From Notolepis coatsorum (taxonomy: Eukaryota; Chordata; Actinopteri; Aulopiformes; Paralepididae), in NCBI GenBank assembly GCA_963971535.1, contig OZ020589.1, forward strand, positions 94,367,020 through 94,431,019: a stretch of 64,000 bases of DNA. Direction: 5' to 3'. The notes below the pieces were generated by a model. The model worked only from the letters and a program-made list of their open reading frames with translations, did not search any database and had not been told where the DNA came from. Shown one piece after another: positions 47,248-57,838 of this stretch. The translations under genes and the position numbers were made by a program. Each line of letters begins with the position of its first letter. Position 1 is the first letter of the stretch.

Positions 47248-50200
47248 TGGTGGTCATGCATTTGAATACAATACCCCACCGCTTCTCGGTTCCTCTTCCT
47301 TTCTTTATATACAACGGGCCAAAACAGTCCATGCCTGTGGAGTGGAATGGCTTGTCGCCGAGTCGGAGGCGACAGGGAGGTAGGTCAGCCATCCGGGGTA
47401 TGCTGGGCTGCGCGCGCCACTTTCGGCAGTCTAGACAGGTTCGCTGGAAGTGTCGCACCGCTTCTCTTCCTTGAAGTATCCAATAGCGACGTCTGATCTC
47501 CGCGAAGACTCTCTCTGCTCCTGCGTGGTGTACATCCTCGTCGTATTTCTTTATGATCAGCTCTGTGACCTTGTGTCGGCTGTTCAAGACTATCGGGTAC
47601 TTAACGTCATCCGGTAGATCGGGGGCTCTCCGCAGACGACCACCCACTCTGATGAGATTATGGGCGTCGCTCTCGGGTGCCAGGTGGAGCAGTCTGCTGT
47701 CTGATGGGACGGGCTTTCCTCCCTGTAGACAGTCTAGCTCATCGGGGAACGAGTCTCTCTGGGCTCGTTGTAGTAGAAGAAGTTCTGCTTCTTCGTAGTC
47801 AGCTGCTGAAATGTCGGCAGTGGGCTGAATCTCTCGGTGGTGCCACAGGAATGTCTTTAGCTGCGCACTCTGTAGGGTAATGCAGTCATCTATGTTGGGG
47901 TCTGTGGAGGCGACTGTGCTCAGTCCACAGAACATAGGTTTCTTGTTCTCAGCCTCCTCTTTACTCGCTTCCCGTGGGGTGGGCGTAGGCCACTCTTCTT
48001 CCGGGAGCTTGAGGAATTCTGGTCCGTCACTGTAGATGTTGCGACGGGTGAGGTCATCTAGGGACATTCCCCGGGTGATGACGTCAGCTGGGTTGTGTTT
48101 GGTGTCCACATACCGCCAGCTCGCTGCTTCTGTTAACTCTTGAATCTCGGTGACTCTGACTCCCACGAAGACCTTGTATCTGCATGAATCAGACTTGATC
48201 CATGTGAGTACTGTCGTGGAATCTGACCACAAGATTGTTCTGTGCACCGGAATGGTGAGTTCACGTTGGATTAACGTGGCTAGATGCGCTCCTGCTAGGG
48301 CTGCGCAGAGCTCTAGACGCGGGATAGATTGTTGCTTTCGTGGGGCTATTTTTGAGCGAGCCAGGATGAAAGCAGTGTGTATCTCTCCTCCCTTCTCTTG
48401 GGCACGCAAGTAGGCCACCGATCCATAGGCTACTTCGGAGGCGTCACTGAAGACGTGCAGATTCATCTTGCATGTCTCTGGCCTCACTGTGGGTGGGAAG
48501 TAGCTGCGGCGTATATTGACGCCTGGGAGTGAGCGTGTGGAGGCATGGTGTGCGGGTATTGGGTCGTCCCAGCCCTGGTCCTTGTCCCATAGTGCTCGTA
48601 CAATCATCTTTGCCCTGGTGGTGTAAGGTAGAATACATCCCAACAGGTCATATTGTCTGGCGAGTGTTCTGTACACACTCCGTCTGGTGGTCGGTATCGC
48701 CGTCGACCTTCCCTGCTCCGTGGTCAGGGGTTTGTGTCTATAGTGGAGCGAGTCTGTTTTGAAGCGCCAGACTAATCCTAGTGTCATTTCTTGGGCTTCT
48801 CCTGGGATGGTCGCCATCCAGGTCTCGCTGCTGGCAGCCTTGTCCGCGGGGGAGAGGCTGCGCAATACGTGCGGGTCACTGCTGGCCCACTGCCTGAGAT
48901 CAAAGCCGCCTTTGATCAGGGAGGCGCGTAGCTTGATTAGGAGAGCCTCGGCTTCTTCTTGAGTCGAAACGCTTTGTAAACAGTTGTCCACGTAGAAACT
49001 GTTCTTCACACTGTGTCGGACCTCTTCATCTGCTGCTGGGTCCTCTGCGACGTGTTTCTGTAGTGCAAATAATACTGGGGGGTCGCTGCTGGCCCGCTGC
49101 CGGAGATCAAAGCCGTCTTTTATCAGGGAGGCGCGGAGCAGCGCACGACGTCGCCAGTCAATTTTCTTCTCGACATGCTGCAGGAGTGTGGTGTCTCCTT
49201 CTGTCACTCTGGAGTGGAGGCAGCTAGTGGCTGCTGTTCGGTTGAGAGATTTAGCGAGGGGGCCTTGTAGTGTCCACCCTAGGCGGGTCTCGACTGCTGC
49301 AGGACAGCCTCGGGGTCCTGTATGGACCCGGTCAATCGGGACGATGAGGTCTGCATGGTCGGAGCCTATCAGCAGGGTCGGGGTGGCGCCGTCTATGAGC
49401 GGGATAGGTAGTTGACGCAGGTGCACATATTTATCCATCAGCTTGGCGATGGGGTAGGTGTACTGCGATAGTCCTATTTCTTGGCTGGTGAAAGCATTTG
49501 TAATCCTATACCGTCGCTCTGGCTGCCCGCTTGCTGCGATAGTGAAGGAGACATTCTCGCCCTTTATCGTCTTTAAATCTCTTCTTATTGTCCGAATCGT
49601 CATTTGGTTCTCGCTCCCCCGCAGTCCCAGCTGGGCCGCAGCGGACGCGAGCAGAAGGGTCTTCTCTGACCCGTCATCAAGGACGGCGTAAGTGTCCATG
49701 ACTTTATCTTGGTAGCTCAATGTTACACGGACTACCTTTAAGAGCACTTGGGCGCCGCTGCTGCTGGCGGGGTCAATGTACTTGACACTTGCCTTGGTGC
49801 TGCTCGATGGTGCAGGTGCAGGCCTTCTTCTGTTACTGTCGTGTAGTACATCTAGATGGGCTCCGTCACACCGACTGCACCTCTTCTTTAGGCGGCATTC
49901 GGCTGCCATGTGACTGCGCGCACATCGGTAACAGCGCCTGTTGGACTTTATCCATTGACTCACTTCTTCTGCATTCATCTTTGTGAACAGGTCACATTGT
50001 GACAGCCAGTGTTCCTTCTCGCAGTAGGGGCACACCATCTTCCACTTCTCTTTTCTCGAGGGGGTACTGTGGTTCTTACTGCTCGGTACTGATTCTGATT
50101 GGTGCATGACAGTCACCGATCTTCTTCCATCGTTTATTCTCCTGGGTCCCTCTCTGGAGCTTGGCGTGCTCCGCACGAACGTATCCAGTCGTAAGCTGCT

Positions 50201-52051
50201 GACTTCTCTCGCCAGGAAGTCGGCTAGATCGAGGAGGGATGGTTCGGGACCGTTAGGATCACGGTGGTCTCTCTGCCGCCTGAAGCGCTCTTGTCTGGCG
50301 GGTGGCAGCTTCTCTAAAATCCTCTCGACGTTAGAGTTGGCGTATAGCTCGTGCATGCCCTTTTCCCGTTGCGCTCCCAGCATCCCTACCAGGGACTGCA
50401 CTTTTATAGACAGGTCGTCTAATGAGCGATTGTCTGTTGCTGGGGGTAGGCGATCAATATGCCTTATCTCTTGGATTACGTAATCCCATATACGTCCATA
50501 TCTCTGGTCCAGCGCTGCTAGAGCCGCGGTGTATGGGGTCGTAGAGGTGGCATAGGCTAGCGCTATATTGTGCGCTCGCGGTACTTTCAGGTGCTTCAGT
50601 AATATTGCATACTTGTGGCGTTCATCGGCGACATCCACCATCATTGTCTCTAAGCACATCCGGAGCTCCGTGTACTGTGCTCGATTCTCATAGGTGAAGT
50701 CTGGAAACGTCGGCGTGGCAATGTATGACGCCGTGGATGGCTGATACATCGGCGAGCGTTGGGGGAGAGACCTCCTAGGCGAGTCTCCTCTTGCGCCTCT
50801 CTGTGGGCTGGTACCGGCAGGGTACCATGGCCCGCTGGTCCAGGTGCTATTCCTCGGGGCTGGTCGTGCGTCGTGCTCACCCGTGAATAGAGTCGGGGGT
50901 CTGTAGCGCAGCGCCGCGGGGGTATAGCCTGGGCTGTACTGGACCTCCTGGTCCGGTGGAGTACTGTGCTGTCGTCGGGCTTGGTTCTCCTCCTCTCCCT
51001 CTTCTTCTTCTATCAGGTCCTCTAGATCCTGTAGTCGTTTATTTAGCTTCTCCGCAGTGTACGCCGCTCCTTCCTTGTAGCTGGGTCTCGCTTGGACCGG
51101 TCTGGGAAGGGGGTCTGCGGGGGGTATAGGCTTGGTCTGTTGGTCAAGTTCAGGGTCGCTTGCTCGGTTAGGAGACGCTGCCCTTGACTGTTGTCTCGAC
51201 GAGTTCCTTGAACCCCTGGCGGAGGGAGAGGGTGTTGCCTTGAGGATCAGCTGCTCCATTAGCTGCGCTTGTAACTTGTCGCGCTCGGCTTGTAGTCTGT
51301 CGTGCTCGGTTTCGCGCTGGATGAGAGCGAGGTCGCGCTGGTTGAGAGCGAGGTCGCGCTCTGCCTCTCTTTGGGCACCGTCAGCGGCGCGCTGGGTGTC
51401 TGCTCGGTCTCTTGCCATATTCTCTTCCGTCTGAAGGCGTCTCATCTCCAGGCGTATGCGCTCTTCTTCGCTCCGTTGCTGTGTCTGGAGTCGATCGCGT
51501 TCACCCTGAAGTCGATCGCGTTCACCCTGAAGTCGATCGCGTTCGGTAGAGGCTGTCAGGCTGGCGAGGAACGCCTGTGATAGCATCCTCTCCGCTTCGC
51601 TGGGGGAAGACGGTTGTAGAGGTGAGCCGCTCCTGGCGGTACTCGTTGGGGAGTCCTGGAGCTCTATTTCCTCGGCGCTCTCCTCCTCTTCTTCCGTGCA
51701 GAGTTCTCTCTCTGTAGGGTTGTCTTCCTCTCGGGGCTGGTCGGGGACTACTTCTTCGGTATTGGCGGGGGGTAAAGGCATGTCAGCTCCCTCCTGGTCC
51801 CCACCGTGAGCTTGGTCAGTTACATTAGAACCCACTAGGGCCTCTGTGGTCGGGGTAACCTGGTCGTTAAGGGCAGACATAATTTTACTTTCTACTTTTA
51901 CCGCGTTTACCGTTTGTCGAAGGCTAGGTAGTTGACTGACAGCGTAATCCTCTAAGTACTGAGGTGTCTGTCGTCTGCGCCGCGGGCGTTCTACGTTAGG
52001 AGGACCGTTTCGTGGAGTGTTCATCATAGGCCATTTCAATATTAATAACAC
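47231..52051 (-). CDS. BEL/Pao Gag-protease-(RT deleted)-RNase H-integrase polyprotein
   Basis: 1606 residues. In order: a basic N-terminus; an acidic linker (about 95-135); a coiled coil of ERDRLQGERDRLQ repeats (about 165-270); a DUF1759-like Gag (about 450-620); knuckles CPYCEKEHWLSQC and CYRCARSHMAAEC (about 690-740); and a DUF1758 aspartic protease with LDDGSEKT (about 795). The reverse transcriptase is reduced to its end, with FYVDN (about 1015). RNase H follows with FSDASE, PRLELCAA, WSDSTT and HNPADV. The integrase zinc-binding domain has a CLDC pair, and the core has only its first Asp (GMDCFGP). The first Met is unlikely as start; Met9 or Met10 fits better. About 200 residues of reverse transcriptase, including the first catalytic Asp, are absent, so the protein cannot copy RNA. 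Confidence 0.9.
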   Translation of the reverse strand: MLLILKWPMMNTPRNGPPNVERPRRRRQTPQYLEDYAVSQLPSLRQTVNAVKVESKIMSALNDQVTPTTEALVGSNVTDQAHGGDQEGADMPLPPANTEEVVPDQPREEDNPTERELCTEEEEESAEEIELQDSPTSTARSGSPLQPSSPSEAERMLSQAFLASLTASTERDRLQGERDRLQGERDRLQTQQRSEEERIRLEMRRLQTEENMARDRADTQRAADGAQREAERDLALNQRDLALIQRETEHDRLQAERDKLQAQLMEQLILKATPSPSARGSRNSSRQQSRAASPNRASDPELDQQTKPIPPADPLPRPVQARPSYKEGAAYTAEKLNKRLQDLEDLIEEEEGEEENQARRQHSTPPDQEVQYSPGYTPAALRYRPPTLFTGEHDARPAPRNSTWTSGPWYPAGTSPQRGARGDSPRRSLPQRSPMYQPSTASYIATPTFPDFTYENRAQYTELRMCLETMMVDVADERHKYAILLKHLKVPRAHNIALAYATSTTPYTAALAALDQRYGRIWDYVIQEIRHIDRLPPATDNRSLDDLSIKVQSLVGMLGAQREKGMHELYANSNVERILEKLPPARQERFRRQRDHRDPNGPEPSLLDLADFLAREVSSLRLDTFVRSTPSSREGPRRINDGRRSVTVMHQSESVPSSKNHSTPSRKEKWKMVCPYCEKEHWLSQCDLFTKMNAEEVSQWIKSNRRCYRCARSHMAAECRLKKRCSRCDGAHLDVLHDSNRRRPAPAPSSSTKASVKYIDPASSSGAQVLLKVVRVTLSYQDKVMDTYAVLDDGSEKTLLLASAAAQLGLRGSENQMTIRTIRRDLKTIKGENVSFTIAASGQPERRYRITNAFTSQEIGLSQYTYPIAKLMDKYVHLRQLPIPLIDGATPTLLIGSDHADLIVPIDRVHTGPRGCPAAVETRLGWTLQGPLAKSLNRTAATSCLHSRVTEGDTTLLQHVEKKIDWRRRALLRASLIKDGFDLRQRASSDPPVLFALQKHVAEDPAADEEVRHSVKNSFYVDNCLQSVSTQEEAEALLIKLRASLIKGGFDLRQWASSDPHVLRSLSPADKAASSETWMATIPGEAQEMTLGLVWRFKTDSLHYRHKPLTTEQGRSTAIPTTRRSVYRTLARQYDLLGCILPYTTRAKMIVRALWDKDQGWDDPIPAHHASTRSLPGVNIRRSYFPPTVRPETCKMNLHVFSDASEVAYGSVAYLRAQEKGGEIHTAFILARSKIAPRKQQSIPRLELCAALAGAHLATLIQRELTIPVHRTILWSDSTTVLTWIKSDSCRYKVFVGVRVTEIQELTEAASWRYVDTKHNPADVITRGMSLDDLTRRNIYSDGPEFLKLPEEEWPTPTPREASKEEAENKKPMFCGLSTVASTDPNIDDCITLQSAQLKTFLWHHREIQPTADISAADYEEAELLLLQRAQRDSFPDELDCLQGGKPVPSDSRLLHLAPESDAHNLIRVGGRLRRAPDLPDDVKYPIVLNSRHKVTELIIKKYDEDVHHAGAERVFAEIRRRYWILQGREAVRHFQRTCLDCRKWRAQPSIPRMADLPPCRLRLGDKPFHSTGMDCFGPLYIKKGRGTEKRWGIVFKCMTTRFDLI
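48872..49139 (-). other. Deletion scar with a 60-bp duplicated patch in the RT region
   Basis: The block at 48872-48931 (encoding LIKGGFDLRQWASSDP) recurs with about seven mismatches at 49079-49139 (LIKDGFDLRQRASSDP). The second copy sits where the reverse transcriptase N-terminal half should be. The frame stays open across the scar. Confidence 0.8.
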
Positions 52052-52076
52052 TATATTAATATTACACTAGTTGCCA

Positions 52077-52093
52077 TCCGGTTCGAAGGACCA
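52077..52093 (-). other. Primer binding site, tRNA-Tyr type
   Basis: The plus strand TCCGGTTCGAAGGACCA, two bases from the 5' LTR, equals the 3' end of tRNA-Tyr including CCA with one mismatch, so its complement primes from tRNA-Tyr. The older copy at 3700-3718 has the same core, GCTCGAAGGACCA. Confidence 0.75.
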
Positions 52094-52095
52094 AT

Positions 52096-53492
52096 TGTAA
52101 CTGAGGGGTACAATTCCCTGACTGTATTGATAAGTATGGTATCATTAAACCACTACCTGCTTTATGTACTTTAAATACTGGCCACACAGTACATGATGTA
52201 GATATGATGAACACTTTCCCACCTGATGAAACGAAGTCCACACAAATGTATAAATCGAATATTTTATATAGCAAAGGGTATATACAACGTTCACTTAATG
52301 ACATTTATGATTTGAATGCACTTGTAAGGCAAATGAGTATTCGTAGGCAAATCAACATTGAATGTCCAATCTCTGGTTACACAGGGAGCAAGTATACAAC
52401 CTGGTTCTTTAGGGAACTATAGCGATGGTACTTAAATGATTATAGCTGGATACACTAAAGGGGGGTCCCGCTGGTTGTAAGTCAGTAGGGGGGGGGGGTT
52501 AGGAGAGCCGCTGGCGATATCCCATCTGGCCGACGATTTCTTGGGAGAATTCAGAGTGCTGAACACGGTGCCCACAGAACCTCGGTCCGCAGATGAATAC
52601 AGCTGGGCCCTCTTGTAGACGGTAGCTGCCGGTCCACAACGAAGAGACGTGAGGCGACCTCACTCGGGGTAGAGCGCCGTCTCACCTGGACTCCTCTCGG
52701 GGGGGTAGTTCCAACACTCAGCAGTGTTGGCCGTTATCCATGGCATAATCAAAGCACCCAAAGCACGTAGATAATCCAAGCCGTGTAGGGCTCGCCGTCG
52801 TCCGGGTAAAGTAATCCAATGTACAGGTCCACTCGTCCTGGCCCAGAACTCCTCGGATGAAAGCACCACACGTGGTCTGCCCAGCCTGGTTAAGACTCCA
52901 GATAACGCCAGGAACGATGGGGGTACTGCTCACTTTATAACTCTAACCGAACGATGCACCATACATAATAGACTATTATTAACTTAATAGAAATACGTCC
53001 CACTCGACGGTATAGTGCCAAACTATGACAATTCAACTATTAATCCACACGATGTCTCAATGCCTATTCTGAGGCCAAGTAGGCCATACTGCACCACACA
53101 TGGGGCGTGGGTGAGGCTTCACGTCTGTTACTAGGTTGGAGGGTAAAGGACTAATGGACTAAAAGAAAGTTCTACTTTACTTGCGCCATATATATATGCG
53201 CTGTGAACAAATAGTACCATTCGTATTTCGCCAGACGTATTCCTACGCGGAACCGGGCTTGTAACGACATGTTCGTCGGCACGATTGAACTTGAACCAAG
53301 GGGCTTGGCTGCTGGCGCCAGGTTCTTGTCCAATGGTAGAATGAAACTATTATGGGCTGTTAGTAGACTAAATGGATATTCAGTGTATATGTACAAGGAA
53401 TATACAGGGGATATCAAACGATATACAAATACTATTAAATATATATCCATAAATAAATATATATATTCGGTTTAATCTGATCCTTCACAACA
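52096..53492 (-). repeat. 5' LTR of the young BEL/Pao element
   Basis: 1397 bp, nearly identical to 44914-46311. It is one G shorter in the G-run and should hold the promoter on the minus strand. Confidence 0.95.
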
Positions 53493-53696
53493 AGTTAGTA
53501 TTTGTGCTTTGTCGCGAATCGCAATGACCACCAACCAGCAGACGCTTGCCCTCATACTTCTCCTGGCCCGTCTCTTGTGGGTAGGCAGGCAGGCAACTCC
53601 GGTGTCAGGTTACAATCACGAGTGCCACGGTAAATATGATTGGCTGTGATCGGTTGTCTGAAAATATGTCAGCAAGCGTAAAGTCCTCCCTGTGAG

Positions 53697-53757
53697 GTTA
53701 GGGTTAAGGTTAGGGTTAGGGTTAGGGTTAGTTGGTTAAGGTTATGGTTAGGGTAAC
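53697..53757 (+). repeat. Interstitial telomere-like (TTAGGG) repeat
   Basis: Three to four perfect TTAGGG units flanked by variants (TTAAGG, TTATGG, TTGG). It is short and degenerate, located internally. Confidence 0.85.
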
Positions 53758-53946
53758 AGCCTGCTGGCGCGATTGTTAGGAGTAACGCGATTGGCGCTGA
53801 AAAAAACGTCAGTGGCCAATCAGATCGCGCAAACCAAACGCGGAAGTGAAACTCCGTTGGGTAAAATATACACGCGGCTGGGACAGCGGCCCATTGGTAC
53901 TGACTGACACTGGGCTGGCCCAATCACATCTCTTACTGAGCACGCC

Positions 53947-54645
53947 CCCCCCAGTCATGCAGGTACATGACTGAGAGGGGGGCTGTGGTACATGACTGAG
54001 ATGGGGCTGTGGTACATGACAGAGATGGGGCTGTGGTACATGACTGAGAGGGGGCTGTGGTACATGACTGAGAGGGGGCTGGTACATAACTGAGATGGGG
54101 CTGTGCTACATGACATAGGGGGCTGGTACATGACTGAGAGGGGGCTGTGGTACATGACTGAGATGGGGCTGTGGTACATGACTGAGAGGGGGCTGGTACA
54201 TAACTGAGATGGGGCTGTGCTACATGACATAGGGGGCTGGTACATGACTGAGAGGGGGCTGTGGTACATGACTGAGATGGGGCTGTGGTACATGACTGAG
54301 AGGGGGCTGGTACATGACTGAGACGGGGCTGTGGTACATGACTGAGAGGGGGCAGGTACATGACTGAGAGGGGGCTGTGGTACATGACTGAGAGGGGGCT
54401 GATACATGACTGAAAGGGGGCTGTTACATGACTGAGAGGGGGCTGGTATACAGGACTGAGAGGGGGCTGGTACATGACTGAGAGGGGGCTGGTATACAGG
54501 ACTGAGAGGGAGCTGGTATACATGACTGAGAGGGGGCTGGTATACAGGACTGAGAGGGGGCTGGTATACATGACTGACAGGAGGCTGGTACGTGACTGAG
54601 AGGGGGCTGGCTGGTACATGACTGAGAGGGGGCTGGTACCATGTA
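53947..54645 (-). repeat. GGGGGCTG(TG)GTACATGACTGAGA minisatellite
   Basis: About 30 units of 22-24 bp, with subtypes TGTGGTACATGACTGAGA, GGTACATGACTGAGA and GGTATACAGGACTGAGA. A higher-order duplication is visible (54086-54180 against 54205-54300). The 228- and 233-residue minus-strand frames (SQSCTTAP, LSVMYHSP repeats) are artefacts. Confidence 0.95.
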
Positions 54646-55725
54646 TTGTGCATCATTGTAGGTCAAACCATTAAAAAGTTAATTTCCACGGCAGCCATTT
54701 TGGATTTTGGTCTCTCACAAATTGTCCCCGCCTTATTAAAAAATACACCCCGGCTAAATTTGTTTATTAACCCTCCTAGATGACAAATCCATTGAGAAAC
54801 GAAGTGCCACAGATGACCCAACTACTAGGTCCATATCGTATCATCAGAATATTATTTAAAAAATCATTAGGATAAGGGTACCCTTGATAAAGATGCATGA
54901 AAAGGCTGTATAATATACAACACCTGTAGCTCAACTGCAAAAACAGCTTTTTTTATTTGATTAGATTTGTATTTGGAAATTAAAAACACATCATAAAAAC
55001 AAATTATCTTGAGGATATCACCCAAAAGCATTCATTAAAACACTTATTTCCAAGGTGGTCCTCGATGGAAGACATAAAAACACAGCACATAGCCTACTCA
55101 ACTGCTAATTTTTGCTCAACTGCAAAAATGTATGCCTACTTATGTATTAGCCTACAGGGAAAAACACATTCACAACAGGCAGCAAAGTTTATTTTCAGCC
55201 AAGTATGGTAATAAGGTAACTACTATGATATATATGGTATGGATTACTTACTCTTATAACTTATTACTATCTGTGGTAGCTCTAGTCTCCACCTACACAA
55301 ATTGTGTTTGTGCTGTCCATTGATCATGCACCTTCACATGGTAGGCACATTAACTGTAGGTCAAACTCCCCAAACAACCAAGCACACCATTGATTTAATT
55401 GCCATATAAATCACATACAAAGATCTAACTATTACTCCTCTCTGAACATGAATATAAAACAAGAGGGTGATCTATTAACTGTGTAAACCTTATGCAATAT
55501 TCATAATTGATATTTGAATACTTATGTATGAACTGAGTAGTTAGTATCAAATGAAATAAGATGGAACAGCTCCATGCATTCATTGAATAAACAACTATTT
55601 GCTCATTACCAGTATGGTATTGTTTAAATTGTACAGCTTTTTGCACATCTTTGTCAGGGAATTCCAACAATTCTGGACCTGAATGTACCAGTTAATTGTA
55701 ATCATCTCTCTCTCCTTATGTCTAG
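54646..55725. other. Unassigned DNA upstream of the candidate exons
   Basis: No upstream exon could be supported. A pyrimidine tract, CTCTCTCTCCTTATGTCTAG, at 55706-55725 serves as a splice acceptor for the next feature. Confidence 0.4.
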
Positions 55726-55850
55726 TCAAGCCAGGTTGTGGAGGAGAGAGACAGGGATGAACAGGCTATAGACTACTTTGCCCATCCTGAGCCTGCTATG
55801 ATGCAGATGTTTTTACATCACCACCCAAAACAAGATTCAGCCAAGAGTGA
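55726..55850 (+). CDS. Candidate internal exon A of a hAT-derived or hAT-like gene
   Basis: An acceptor (CTTATGTCTAG) opens a 125-base exon: 41 codons plus two bases. The donor is GTGAGTAC at 55851. Only one of the three frames is open. It encodes an acidic start (VVEERDRDEQ), then an aromatic/proline part (YFAHPEP), then MQMFLHHHPKQ. Phase 2 at its end fits the one-base start of exon B, with a 221-bp intron between. An alternative donor lies 4 bases upstream but would break the phase. The function is unknown. It could be a pseudogene or a remnant of an intron-bearing transposase. Confidence 0.45.
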
Positions 55851-56071
55851 GTGAGTACACTGGTCCACTTGAACTGGTACACTTGTCCATGGCACGTTTA
55901 CTACCCAGCTTTGTAGTGGTTTGGGGGAATAGTACAGTAGGTACGCATATTTAAGGGGACCGCAAGGATGGTGTACTGGTGGGTGGTGTCCGACCGATTA
56001 TGGTGGGCCGGTCTGGGCCAAAAATGCCAGGGCCGATTTTTGGTCCCAGTCCAGTCCAGTCCAGCCTTCAG

Positions 56072-56175
56072 TTTTTGTGACGATTTCAACTGGAGCGTAG
56101 CAGACATGTTCCCTGACTCTGCCATTGCTCTGAGGTACTCAGCTGGGAAAACGAAAGCCACCCAGCTCATCAAAG
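56072..56175 (+). CDS. Candidate exon B with an FPDS-IA-TK motif
   Basis: 104 bases between acceptor CAGCCTTCAG and donor GTAAGATGG (56176). It encodes 34 codons reading DDFNWSVADMFPDSAIALRY followed by SAGKTKATQLIK. The pattern M-F-P-D-S-x-I-A-...-TK-x-x-x-I/L-I is what I recall from the N-terminal region of fish ZBED/hAT-type transposase-like proteins; this is recognition from memory, not a search. It starts with one base completing the codon of exon A and ends with one base that joins exon C as GGT (Gly). A TE-like segment (GGGCCGGTCTGGGCC) lies just upstream in the intron. Confidence 0.5.
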
Positions 56176-56417
56176 GTAAGATGGCTTTGTTAATGCTAGC
56201 CACAGACTAGCTAGCAGCTAACGTTACTAATGAATAGACAATATACTAGCCTAGGTTCAGTGACGTCTGGGAGAAATGCGAGGCCCTGTGCAAGATAAAT
56301 GTGAGGCCCCCTAAAGGTTAAAAAATAAATAAATAAATTATTAATTAATAAAAAAAATATTTTTTATAGCTAGCCCACAGGCCACAGCCAACACAGATAG
56401 CTAGCCCACAGCCAACA

Positions 56418-56550
<133 letters not shown>

Positions 56551-56569
56551 CTACCTCTCGAATGACAAC

Positions 56570-56703
56570 CTTGTTAGCTTTCTGTATCATAACGTTAGCT
56601 TTCTGCATCATAGCGTTATATTTCTGCATCATAACGTTAGCTTTCTGTATCATAACGTTAGCTTTCTGTATCATAACGTTAGCCTTCTGTATCATAACGT
56701 CAT
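56570..56703 (+). repeat. 21-bp minisatellite
   Basis: Six to seven units of TTAGCTTTCTGTATCATAACG. Confidence 0.92.
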
Positions 56704-56818
56704 CTTATACTCTGGACTGGATTGATAGCAGGGCTAATATAGCCAGCTAGGCTACTGCAGGTCTTCCAGCTCTTGGCTAATTGCTAACAGAGCCAGCTAG
56801 GCTAGGCTACTGCTAACA

Positions 56819-57178
56819 AAGCATTAGCACCAGTGTAATTCGGCGATTCCACACAGAAGCAGAGCCACTTAGCCAGTTAGCTCAAACTAGCAACATTAGC
56901 ACCAGTGTAATTTGGCGATTCCACACAGAAGCAGAGCCACTTAGCCAGTTAGCTCAAACTAGCAACATTAGCACCAGTGTAATTTGGCGATTCCACACAG
57001 AAGCAGAGCCACTTAGCCAGTTAGCTCAAACTAGCAACATTAGCACCAGTGTAATTCGGCGATTCCACACAGAAGCAGAGCCACTTAGCCAGTTAGCTCA
57101 AACTAAAACATTAGCACCAGTGTAATTTGGCGATTCCACACAGAAGCAGAGCCACTTAGCCAGTTAGCTCAAACTAAC
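56819..57178 (+). repeat. 72-bp minisatellite
   Basis: Five units, each starting ACATTAGCACCAGTGTAATT and ending AGCTCAAACTAGC, differing by single bases (TTCGGCG/TTTGGCG) and small indels in the last units. Confidence 0.95.
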
Positions 57179-57838
57179 ACAGTCCACGTGCCAGCGCTTA
57201 ATGGCGGCTAGTTTAGTTTAGTTTACTCAGTTTATTTGAGGGACAGTGCATATTAATCAACAGTTTATACATTTATAAATTAATACAAATAAAAAAACTG
57301 TAAATATGCCAACATTAGCAGGGTTGCTCATTTTCAGGTGTAGAGTCCCTGGGCTGGGCTAGATGTTTAAGCCAGAAAGGAAACAGGGAAAAAAATGGAA
57401 AAAAATAGAGATAGATAGATGACACAGACAGCCCTACCATGCATGATGATGAAGTCTTTATCTTTATGGTCGGACTCGCGGCGGCCGCGTCGCCATCCTC
57501 ATATTCACTGCTCTGCTGGTGCTGGGCAGCCCTGCTGCTGCTAGTGCTAGCGTCAATTGCTAGCTTCTTTCCACCCTGCTGCTTTGGTGTTTTTTGTAAT
57601 AGATTTATCAAACAAACCTTTTAACGAATTATTGAACACTTCTTTTTTCTTTGCATGCTTTCGTTGTAAATTCCCGGAGCCAAATTTCCATCCTTTATCG
57701 CGTTCTCTAGTCCAGTGTTTCTCAACTGGTGGGTCGCGACCCAAAAGTGGGTCGCGGGGCCATTTTGAGTGGGCCACGGATGTGTGTGTAAAAAATAAAT
57801 AAAAAGAAAGTTAAAAAAGAAATAATTTTTTTTGCAAT

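Larger units (their letters stand above)
44914..53492 (-). mobile_element. Young BEL/Pao LTR retrotransposon, 8.58 kb
   Basis: Two LTRs (44914-46311, 52096-53492) enclose a 5.78 kb interior. A 4-bp duplication, AGTT, flanks the element (44910-44913, 53493-53496). By eye the LTRs differ at four substitutions and one base in a G-run, about 0.3 percent. The interior holds a near-intact gag-protease-RNase H-integrase frame, a tRNA-Tyr-type PBS and a short polypurine tract. Order and motifs match BEL/Pao. Defects are a missing reverse transcriptase core, a pentanucleotide insertion in integrase, and a shifted gag start. Confidence 0.95.

Noticed and set aside
53933-54656. 228- and 233-residue repetitive frames
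   Set aside because: Direct translation of a minisatellite with units of 22-24 bp; open in overlapping frames.
55901-56203. 100-residue minus-strand frame
   Set aside because: Antisense to candidate exon B and its intron; no motif.
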